Assembly: GCA_016933215.1 (NCBI GenBank)
Contig: JAFGBH010000046.1
Span: 1 to 32,869 of the forward strand
Reading direction: 5' to 3'
Source: Deltaproteobacteria bacterium
GTDB lineage: Bacteria; Desulfobacterota; Syntrophia; Syntrophales; UBA2210
DNA: 32,869 bases
Shown: positions 10,566-17,530 of the stretch, piece after piece
How the letters are laid out: each line of letters opens with the position of its first letter
Position numbering within the stretch: position 1 is the first letter of the stretch
Made by a program: the position numbers and the translations under genes
Notes under the pieces: model-generated
Told to the model about the DNA's origin: nothing
Database searches by the model: none
Seen by the model: the letters and a program-made list of their open reading frames with translations, nothing else

Positions 10566-10595
10566 TCGCGAGTCCCAATCCAGAGGGACTCGCGA
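10566..10595 (+). terminator. Hairpin downstream of usp (no strong U-tract)
   Basis: Perfect 11-bp inverted repeat TCGCGAGTCCC-aatccaga-GGGACTCGCGA 26 bp after the usp stop. Confidence 0.5.
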
Positions 10596-10896
10596 GCTTT
10601 CGGTTGTTGATAATAAAAAATAGGCCGCTTAGTCCCGCCATGCTTCGCCAGCAGCCAAGTGCTCACTTGCTCCCCGAAACGATCAGAAAAGTAGTTATGC
10701 AAAAGCTTTAGGTCCTGTTTTAAATAAATGAACCGAATCTCGTGAAGCGAATTGCTCTAGCACTTTTTTTCTAGTTTAATTTCCCAAATACATTTCGAAA
10801 GATTTTTTAGGCGAAACGTTTTTGATCGTTAAAGTATCAAAAACCATTACCCAGAGGTCATAACAAGAAGTATATTCTATTGATATAACTCAACAT

Positions 10897-10925
10897 ATTG
10901 GTGGAGGCGGCGGGAGTCGAACCCG
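10897..10925. repeat. attL-type direct repeat (copy of tmRNA 3' end)
   Basis: Identical 29 bp to 17531-17559; followed by ACTCATAG rather than tmRNA sequence. Confidence 0.92.
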
Positions 10926-10971
10926 ACTCATAGCCACTTAACTACATGATATTATTGATACTAAATTTAGC

Positions 10972-10993
10972 TTAGAGGTCATTTAGAGGTCAA
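10972..10993. repeat. TTAGAGGTCATTTAGAGGTCAA: 11-bp tandem motif, candidate integrase/excisionase arm site (left)
   Basis: Same 22 bp, same orientation, at 17474-17495, both just inside the att repeats. Confidence 0.7.
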
Positions 10994-11125
10994 ACCTTGC
11001 TGCTTTATGTCCTTTAATTTGACAGACTTCAATAATCATGCAAAATAGAAACGGCAATCGTGGGGTGAGGGCCTATATCGAAAAAACAGCCTTTACATAA
11101 TCGTAATGTTGTACCATCGGGAAAA

Positions 11126-11569
11126 ATGACTGATCATCTGGAAGTCAGAGAGCGAAGTTGGAACATGAGCCGGATTCGATCTAAAAATACCGGACCGGAG
11201 AGGCAGGTTCGCTCTCTTTTGCATTCCCTCGGTTTTCGCTTTCGCCTGCATAGACGTGACCTGCCCGGATCACCAGATATGGTTCTACCGAAGTACTCAA
11301 CGATCGTGTTTGTTCACGGTTGTTTCTGGCATCAGCATCCCGGATGTAAGGCCGCTTGCAAGCCTAAATCAAACACTGAGTACTGGTTACCAAAGCTTGC
11401 GAGGAACAAGCAACGCGATAGAGAAAACCAGAAAGCACTGAAAGCATTAGGCTGGAATGTCGTTGTTGTGTGGGAGTGCGAATTAAATGATCTTGACAGT
11501 CTCACAACGAAACTGTTAAAAGCTGTCGCTCGTCGCCACGTTTTTGGAAAAGCAGTTTGCAAAGGGTAG
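11126..11569 (+). CDS. vsr: Very short patch repair endonuclease (Vsr)
   Basis: RSWNMSRIRSKNTGPERQVRSLLHSLGFRFRLHRRDLPGSPDMVLPKYSTIVFVHGCFWHQHPGCKAACKPKSNTEYWLPKLARNKQRDRENQKALKALGWNVVVVWECEL, a full Vsr family pattern. Confidence 0.96.
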   Translation: MTDHLEVRERSWNMSRIRSKNTGPERQVRSLLHSLGFRFRLHRRDLPGSPDMVLPKYSTIVFVHGCFWHQHPGCKAACKPKSNTEYWLPKLARNKQRDRENQKALKALGWNVVVVWECELNDLDSLTTKLLKAVARRHVFGKAVCKG

Positions 11570-11579
11570 TCACTGTAAC

Positions 11580-13622
11580 ATGGATTACGTCGAAAAACTG
11601 AACACGATGTTAAAGCCAAAGAGGAATGGAAAACCACTTGTGGTTGACCTTTTTGCTGGCTGCGGCGGTTTAGCCTTAGGCTTTGAGGCACAGGGATTCC
11701 GCACCGTCGGGTTTGAGATGGAAGTTGTCTGTTGTGATACTTATTCGAGAAATCTCATGGGTCAGTGCCATTGCCTAACTCTTACTACGGAAACTGACTT
11801 ACCTACCGCAGCGGTACTGATAGGCGGCCCTCCTTGCCAACCTTTCAGCGTCATTGGAAGGCAAAACGGACTTGCCGATGATAGAGACGGGTTTCCAATT
11901 TTCATATCCGCTGTTAAGCGACTCAACCCAGACCTGTTCCTTTTCGAAAATGTACGTGGTTTGGTTTATCGAAGTAAAACTTATTTTAAGTCAATTCTTC
12001 AAGAACTTAAGGCCTTGAATTACATATTGGAGTTTCAGCTTCTTAATACAGTGCACTTCGGTGTTCCTCAAAAGAGGGAACGACTGATTGTCGTAGGGCA
12101 CAGGGGGAATTTTTCTTTTCCGCAACCTTCGTCGCAACAAATAACAGCAGGCGAGGCTCTTGGGGAGCTAGCGTTTCAGGCACCACCCGAATCGAAATTC
12201 TTGACAGCAAGCATGGACGAGTACATTGCCCGATATGAGAAAGCCTCACAATGCGTTAAACCACGAGACCTACACCTTGATGCCCCCGCCCGAACTCTGA
12301 CGTGCCGGAATCTGGCAGGAGCTACTTCTGATATGCATCGTATACGTCTCCCCAATGGAAGGAGGAGACGCATTCTGATTCGAGAGGCAGCAAGGCTTCA
12401 ATCTTTTCCAGACTGGTTTACATTCCATGGAACAGAAACGCAACAGTTCAACCAGATAGGAAATTCGGTTCCACCTCTTCTTGCTTACCATCTTGCCGGT
12501 GCCGTTCGAAATTACCTCGAAATTTCCGAGCGTTTGTCAACAGCGGAAATTACCTATCGTAATCTTCCAACCCAACTAGAACTTAATTTTGCAATGGAAC
12601 CAAAGGAGGTCTGCATGCCTAAGTTCGTATCACCGGAGAAGAAGCAACCTATAGTTAGAGTTATAAATGAGGCGTTATTCATTCTGTCATCCTTGGGGAT
12701 CCCCTTTGATGGCCTTACGAAACGTCGTCTCGAAAAAATGGCTATGGCTTTCTTAGCTGTCTGTGATGTAAAACTCCCAAAAGAGTGGGACAAGGTGAAA
12801 GATACGACCTCAGGTCGCGCTCTTACCACTCGCCAGATTATTGAATACATCAACCAACATTTTGAAGAGAGAATTTCCAGAGGGTCGTATGATGACATTC
12901 GTCGCAAGGATCTGAAACTGCCTGTTGCTGCCGGAATCATTTTTAGGAGCGCAAATGCTCCCGGAGCTGCAACTAACAACCCAACGCGAGCCTACGCATT
13001 GAACCCTCAATATACTGGGGCAGTATCCTCCTTCGGAACAGAAAACTGGGAAGAAGATATTGAGGAGTTCATGAACGAGCGAGAAACGTTGGCAGAAAGA
13101 TTGAGCAAGACTCGAGACATTGAGCATATACCCGTAGTTCTACCCTCAGGAGTGAAGCTGCAATTCAGCAAAGGAAAGCATAATGAGCTCCAGAAAGCCA
13201 TCATTGAGGAGTTTCTGCCACGCTATGGAGAAGGATGCGAGGTACTATACGTTGGAGATGCGGCGGACAAGTTTCTCCATGTTGCCACAGAGAAACTCAA
13301 AGCCCTTAACTTCTTCGAAATAGCTCATGATGAACTTCCCGATGTAGTAGCTTACAGTTCAGAAAAGAATTGGCTGTATCTAATCGAGGCTGTACATAGC
13401 TCTGGGCCTATTTCAAGCGTTCGGCATGAGGAGTTAATACAGCTAACAGTGAGCTGCACTGCGGAGATTGTCTATGTCACTGCTTTTCTAGACAGAAGTA
13501 CCTTCCGCAAATTTGCTCCCGACATTGCGTGGGAGACCGAGGTTTGGATCGCGGAGTCTCCGGACCACATCATCCACTTCGACGGTAAACGATTCTTGGG
13601 TCCTTACCCGCGGAACCAATAG
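11580..13622 (+). CDS. Fused C5-cytosine DNA methyltransferase (N-term) and BsuBI/PstI-family restriction endonuclease (C-term); ORF 11544..13622, ATG 11580 preferred over TTG 11544
   Basis: MTase motifs: DLFAGCGGLALGFE (I), GGPPCQPFS (IV), FENVRGL (VI), QKRERLIVVG (VIII), RTLTCRNLAG and GNSVPP (IX/X). C-term: GKHNELQKAIIEEFLPRYGEGCEVLYVGDAADK...LPDVVAYSSEKNWLYLIEAVHSSGP...EIVYVTAFLDRSTFRKFAPDIAWETEVWIAESPDHIIHFDGKRFLGP, recognised as BsuBI/PstI restriction endonuclease family. Confidence 0.92.
   Translation: MDYVEKLNTMLKPKRNGKPLVVDLFAGCGGLALGFEAQGFRTVGFEMEVVCCDTYSRNLMGQCHCLTLTTETDLPTAAVLIGGPPCQPFSVIGRQNGLADDRDGFPIFISAVKRLNPDLFLFENVRGLVYRSKTYFKSILQELKALNYILEFQLLNTVHFGVPQKRERLIVVGHRGNFSFPQPSSQQITAGEALGELAFQAPPESKFLTASMDEYIARYEKASQCVKPRDLHLDAPARTLTCRNLAGATSDMHRIRLPNGRRRRILIREAARLQSFPDWFTFHGTETQQFNQIGNSVPPLLAYHLAGAVRNYLEISERLSTAEITYRNLPTQLELNFAMEPKEVCMPKFVSPEKKQPIVRVINEALFILSSLGIPFDGLTKRRLEKMAMAFLAVCDVKLPKEWDKVKDTTSGRALTTRQIIEYINQHFEERISRGSYDDIRRKDLKLPVAAGIIFRSANAPGAATNNPTRAYALNPQYTGAVSSFGTENWEEDIEEFMNERETLAERLSKTRDIEHIPVVLPSGVKLQFSKGKHNELQKAIIEEFLPRYGEGCEVLYVGDAADKFLHVATEKLKALNFFEIAHDELPDVVAYSSEKNWLYLIEAVHSSGPISSVRHEELIQLTVSCTAEIVYVTAFLDRSTFRKFAPDIAWETEVWIAESPDHIIHFDGKRFLGPYPRNQ
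12615..13622 (+). CDS. Possible separately translated BsuBI/PstI-family REase (335 aa) by in-frame internal initiation
   Basis: AAAGGAGGT (12602-12610) 4-5 nt upstream of in-frame ATG 12615; the product MPKFVSPEKKQPIVRVINEAL... has the length expected for a stand-alone BsuBI/PstI-type enzyme. Confidence 0.6.
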   Translation: MPKFVSPEKKQPIVRVINEALFILSSLGIPFDGLTKRRLEKMAMAFLAVCDVKLPKEWDKVKDTTSGRALTTRQIIEYINQHFEERISRGSYDDIRRKDLKLPVAAGIIFRSANAPGAATNNPTRAYALNPQYTGAVSSFGTENWEEDIEEFMNERETLAERLSKTRDIEHIPVVLPSGVKLQFSKGKHNELQKAIIEEFLPRYGEGCEVLYVGDAADKFLHVATEKLKALNFFEIAHDELPDVVAYSSEKNWLYLIEAVHSSGPISSVRHEELIQLTVSCTAEIVYVTAFLDRSTFRKFAPDIAWETEVWIAESPDHIIHFDGKRFLGPYPRNQ

Positions 13623-13869
13623 ACTTTAAGTGGCGCAGCGATTCCCTTTATCATTTTTTGCATACAGCCGAGCTTATGCGGATATGAGCGTATGTTAAAG
13701 GAACCCGGAGCCTAAGTATTAAGAATTAAATAATTTAGTAAAAATCAGCAGGCGAGAGGACGTAATCTTAGTCCAAACATACTCCCCAAACGCCTCAGAA
13801 CGCAAAAATACAAACCCTCTTACGAGAGCCCATAAAGAGCCTACCCCCTCACCTTCACCTATGTATCAA

Positions 13870-13952
13870 ATAGCGATGAGCGCAAATAGTCTTGTCAAGG
13901 CCGACCAAAGTGAGCCGAAGGGTACCCTTGACTTGACTGGCGCTCATGCTAT
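13870..13952. repeat. Large imperfect inverted repeat with an internal palindrome; candidate replication/nicking origin
   Basis: Left arm ATAGCGATGAGCGCAAATAGTCTTGTCAAGG (13870-13900) pairs with CCTTGACTTGACTGGCGCTCATGCTAT (13926-13952); AAGGGTACCCTT palindrome at 13918-13929. Confidence 0.6.
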
Positions 13953-14025
13953 GGGTTTTTGGAAGCAGGGAGGCGGTGAGTATCGATAGATTTAAAAAAA
14001 AATAAAAATAAATCGAAAATAATGC

Positions 14026-14053
14026 TTGACAGCAGAATATATTCTGTTAACAT
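14026..14053 (+). promoter_or_regulatory. Promoter with overlapping operator-like palindrome upstream of RHH gene
   Basis: TTGACA (14026-14031), 16-nt spacer, TAACAT (14048-14053); perfect 14-bp palindrome CAGAATATATTCTG (14033-14046) in the spacer. Confidence 0.6.
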
Positions 14054-14112
14054 TGTTTGCACTTTAGAAATGCATTATGATTTTAATCCATAAACTGATA
14101 GAGGTATTGACC

Positions 14113-14379
14113 ATGAATGAAGACAAAAAATTACAAACAACGGTAGCCTTTCGTTGCCCCAAGGATCTGGCGGATAGGTTAGAAAAGATGGCTGAAAAGG
14201 GCGATATACCACGTTCAAAGCTTATTCTGAACATGGTTGAAACGATGCTTGGTTATTTAGAAGTAACTGAGAAGGTAGGGGTGTTGCACTTGGCAATGCT
14301 TATCCGTGACGCAGGGGATAACCTGAAGGATGTTGCAAAGAAATGGAGAAAAAAACAAAACATTAGTGATTTGACATAA
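14113..14379 (+). CDS. Ribbon-helix-helix (CopG/Arc-like) putative regulator; ORF track start 14077, likely ATG 14113
   Basis: MNEDKKLQTTVAFRCPKDLADRLEKMAEKGDIPRSKLILNMVETML: beta-strand then two-helix pattern typical of RHH proteins. Confidence 0.65.
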   Translation: MNEDKKLQTTVAFRCPKDLADRLEKMAEKGDIPRSKLILNMVETMLGYLEVTEKVGVLHLAMLIRDAGDNLKDVAKKWRKKQNISDLT

Positions 14380-14392
14380 AAAAAAAGAAACG

Positions 14393-14420
14393 CCCGGACT
14401 ATGTTGGAGCATAGCCCGGG
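14393..14420. promoter_or_regulatory. Leader hairpin 1 between RHH gene and rep operon
   Basis: CCCGG-a-CTATG ttggag CATAG-c-CCGGG, 10 bp with one internal mismatch. Confidence 0.6.
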
Positions 14421-14514
14421 ACAGTGATACGTTCAAGATAGACAATGTGATTGGCGTCGCATGCAACTCAAACGCATCGTGGATATTATAACATCATACC
14501 GATGCATGTCAACG

Positions 14515-14546
14515 GCCTCTCTTGAGCGTATCAAGGGAGGCTTTTT
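14515..14546 (+). terminator. Intrinsic terminator whose 3' arm contains the SD of the next gene (attenuator-like)
   Basis: GCCTCTCTTGA-gcgta-TCAAGGGAGGC + TTTTT (11-bp stem with one G.T), ATG follows at 14549; AAGGGAGG lies in the 3' arm. Confidence 0.7.
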
Positions 14547-14548
14547 CT

Positions 14549-14860
14549 ATGGAACAGGCATCATATCATGGTGCTCTGAGGGCCGAGGCGGGACGGTTAC
14601 GGGGCCGGACCGCCAAGGCCCCTAATGAAGCATCACACGAAAAAGATGATAGAAGCACATCTGAGCGTATAAAAGACGCTATTAAGAAGTCAAAATACCT
14701 TACCCCTGTACCTCAGATTGAAGCGGACAGGATTCTTCAAGAATACCGATTAAAAATCGCACAAGATGAAAGTTTAGTAAACGTCCTCTATCCGGTCTTG
14801 GGAAGAATTACGCACACCTACCGATTAGATAAGAAACTAAAGTCGGGGTGTGAGGAATGA
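14549..14860 (+). CDS. Hypothetical small protein preceding Rep (ORF track start 14522, ATG 14549 preferred)
   Basis: MEQASYHGALRAEAGRLRGRTAKAPNEASHEKDD...; stop overlaps the start of the Rep gene (ATGA region 14857-14860). Confidence 0.6.
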   Translation: MEQASYHGALRAEAGRLRGRTAKAPNEASHEKDDRSTSERIKDAIKKSKYLTPVPQIEADRILQEYRLKIAQDESLVNVLYPVLGRITHTYRLDKKLKSGCEE

Positions 14861-15879
14861 ATGCTGAACTAACCCCGATGGAGCGGATCGAAAGACGCAG
14901 AAAACATGTCACTGCTGCTTGTATAAGTGACATATTTTTACATTACCAAGAGGAACGAAGGAAGAAATTTAAAAAGAATATTTTAGACTATGTACGGGAA
15001 AAGAAACAATTTAAGTATGATTGCAAGGAGCTATTTATCATTCATCCCGATATGACCGAGATAAAACAGGTAAATAAGGCAGTTTGTTTCAATACAGAGG
15101 GAAGGAGTGAGGGTATACGGGGAAAAATAACGGAGTTCTCTTCGGGATCACGCCGAAACTTCATTAAGTTTTTCTGCAAGCTGAAAGATAAACCAAAGCT
15201 GTGGCAGGATTTTACCTTTGCAGATGATGTCATGGAGGGGGCATCGATAGGAGAACGACGTAATGTATCAAACAAGGCGTTAAACAGGTTCAGAAGGACC
15301 ATAAAAGAGAAATATCCGTCCTTGTGGATCGTGTACAAAAGGGAATGGGAGCCGCGAAAATCGGGAAAATTGAAGGGTGAATATATACCTCACTTTCACA
15401 TGTTCATAGGGGGGTTGTCAGACAGAGAAGACTATTTGGGATTGGCTGCCAAGTTGGCCGTGATTTGGGTCCATTCCACGAGAACAACGGAGATAGAAAA
15501 GTCATTAAGGGTATCACTCCATGAAAAGAGTTACAGACTTATAGAAAGTCAGGATCTGGCGATTAAATACGCTACCAAGTACGTGACCAAGGGAAATGGA
15601 TTCAAGACCGACGAAAGCATCGGGCGAAGTTGGGGTACGATAGGCGATGTTGTTTTAGGTGATCCTGTCGAAATCGAGGTAACACCGGATGAGGCTGTAA
15701 AAATTAGAAGACTTTTTAGAAAGAAAGTACCGAGAAATCACTATTTACAAAATCAGTTGAGAAACAAAGAAACATCAACTTTTGTCATTATAAAGGCAGA
15801 AGCCGTACTCAGATATTTAGAATATATAAGAATACAGCATGAGAACGAAGTACTGACCTACTTTAAAAAGGTGGCTTGA
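14857..15879 (+). CDS. HUH-superfamily rolling-circle replication initiator-like protein
   Basis: HUH-like PHFHMFIGG preceded by basic/aromatic strand, and Y-motif AIKYATKYVTKG (YxxKYxxK), the pattern of plasmid/phage Rep proteins. Confidence 0.75.
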   Translation: MNAELTPMERIERRRKHVTAACISDIFLHYQEERRKKFKKNILDYVREKKQFKYDCKELFIIHPDMTEIKQVNKAVCFNTEGRSEGIRGKITEFSSGSRRNFIKFFCKLKDKPKLWQDFTFADDVMEGASIGERRNVSNKALNRFRRTIKEKYPSLWIVYKREWEPRKSGKLKGEYIPHFHMFIGGLSDREDYLGLAAKLAVIWVHSTRTTEIEKSLRVSLHEKSYRLIESQDLAIKYATKYVTKGNGFKTDESIGRSWGTIGDVVLGDPVEIEVTPDEAVKIRRLFRKKVPRNHYLQNQLRNKETSTFVIIKAEAVLRYLEYIRIQHENEVLTYFKKVA

Positions 15880-15931
15880 TTTGAACTCGTCACTCGTACA
15901 TAATAACCCCCAATTTAGAGGGGGTGACTAT

Positions 15932-17014
15932 ATGGGCGGTTCTATATGCTACCACAAGCCGGCAAATCGTTGGTATATTCAACTTTATTGGCAGGGAAAG
16001 CGCTATAAGATATGGCGGTATAACGGTGACCCTATTTGGCATGAAAAGACGGCTGAGAAGCTTTTAAACAAGATAAGGGCTGAGATAGACAACGGAGATT
16101 TTCAACCTAAGACATACTTCCCTGATTCCCCTCTTTCAATTAACCAATATTCAAAACAATGGCTAAACGTTATAGACGTTAAGCCGAATACCCTCAAAGA
16201 TTATAAGTACTCTGTAAACAGCTTCATTATACCGTTTTTCAAGAACAAGGATCTTCGTCATATCCGATACAACGATATTGTAGAATTTCATAAGTGGATA
16301 CCACGATCCGAGAAAGGGAAATACAACGCAGTTTCATGCCTTCGGACAATGCTTAGATGGGCATGGAGAAACGAGGATATTTCGAAAGTACCACCCTTCC
16401 CCAGACTGAGCCAGGGTGAACCACCAGAGATAGAATATCTGACCTTAGAGCAACAGGAGATGGTTTTAAAACACATTCCTGAAAGGCACAGAGCCATATT
16501 CATGTTTGGGATGGAATACGGGGTAAGGATAGGAGAACTAAGGGCTATTCAATGGGATTGCGTTCAAAATGATGAACTGGTCATTAAAAGGGCGTTTGCC
16601 GATAATCAGTTGATGGAAAGTACCAAAACAAATAGGTCAAGGGTTCTTGGATTAACACCCTATGCAAAGAAAATATTGCAATCTTTGCCCATGACATCGA
16701 ATACCTTTGTTTTTGTAAGGGAAGATGGGAGGTCATATACGAATAAAAACCTCAACAAAATATGGTCTGAGGCGTGCAAAAAGGCCGAAATAAAGAAAAT
16801 CAAGTTATACAATGCCGTAAGACATTCCCTTGGATGCCAGTTACTGGATAAGGGCTTTGAATTTGATAAGGTGCAAAAGGTTCTCGGTCATACAAGACCG
16901 GAAATGACCCGAAGATATGCCAGACGGTCAAACGAGAGCATAACCGAAATGTTGGTTGATAGACGTGCCAAGGTTATTGAATTTAGTGTTAATGAAATGA
17001 ATAAGAACTCATAG
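15932..17014 (+). CDS. int: Tyrosine recombinase/integrase (ORF track start TTG 15881, ATG 15932 preferred)
   Basis: Core-binding SAM-like domain LSINQYSKQWLNVIDVKPNTLKDYKYSVNSFI; catalytic G-x-R (EYGVRIGELRAIQW), VRHSLG, LGHTRPEMTRRYARR. Confidence 0.93.
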   Translation: MGGSICYHKPANRWYIQLYWQGKRYKIWRYNGDPIWHEKTAEKLLNKIRAEIDNGDFQPKTYFPDSPLSINQYSKQWLNVIDVKPNTLKDYKYSVNSFIIPFFKNKDLRHIRYNDIVEFHKWIPRSEKGKYNAVSCLRTMLRWAWRNEDISKVPPFPRLSQGEPPEIEYLTLEQQEMVLKHIPERHRAIFMFGMEYGVRIGELRAIQWDCVQNDELVIKRAFADNQLMESTKTNRSRVLGLTPYAKKILQSLPMTSNTFVFVREDGRSYTNKNLNKIWSEACKKAEIKKIKLYNAVRHSLGCQLLDKGFEFDKVQKVLGHTRPEMTRRYARRSNESITEMLVDRRAKVIEFSVNEMNKNS

Positions 17015-17066
17015 TATTTTTGTCAAATCGGGCATTAGGTGCATGCAGTAAATGTTACTCTGTGTT

Positions 17067-17456
17067 TTATTTGTCTTCTATTGAAAATTCTATTTTTGTT
17101 ATTTTGGTTCTTTCAGTGGCTGTGGGAACTCTTTGAACGCTTGCCCCTACTGAGCCTCCATCAAGTTTTATTTCCCCATCTGCGGATATTCCCTGAAAAG
17201 CAAAGTCCCCTATCTTTGATATTTCACTTTCAGTCATTTTTATAACTATTTTGTCATTATTCTTATCATATTTATAATTTTCTTTTATAAGGTCAAAACA
17301 GGAGGTTAGAATGTTGGCATCTTGTTTTGTTACTAATGGGGCTACAAGACCTGATATTACGGAACTTTCTGTAGAGAGGGGAAATGTAAAAGATTTTGGC
17401 GTACCATCTGTTGGAGTTGCGATTACAGAGAATTCATCATCTTTATATTTTGACAT
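17067..17456 (-). CDS. Hypothetical protein (island end)
   Basis: 129-aa ORF convergent with integrase; coherent composition (MSKYKDDEFSVIATPTDGTPKSFTFPLSTES...), no family recognised. Confidence 0.5.
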   Translation of the reverse strand: MSKYKDDEFSVIATPTDGTPKSFTFPLSTESSVISGLVAPLVTKQDANILTSCFDLIKENYKYDKNNDKIVIKMTESEISKIGDFAFQGISADGEIKLDGGSVGASVQRVPTATERTKITKIEFSIEDK

Positions 17457-17473
17457 GACAGATTCGCTCCTTT

Positions 17474-17495
17474 TTAGAGGTCATTTAGAGGTCAA
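17474..17495. repeat. TTAGAGGTCATTTAGAGGTCAA, candidate arm site (right)
   Basis: Identical to 10972-10993. Confidence 0.7.
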
Positions 17496-17530
17496 TAATA
17501 AAAGTATAACTAATTAATATTATTGCATAA

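Noticed and set aside
10901-10930. A tRNA gene at the left repeat
   Set aside because: Only the acceptor/T-arm end is present; no D-arm, anticodon or 5' acceptor, so it is a tmRNA-end duplication (att).
12043-13204. Several minus-strand ORFs (65-141 aa) inside the M-R fusion, possibly antisense controllers
   Set aside because: No RBS or family features; typical shadow ORFs of a real coding region.
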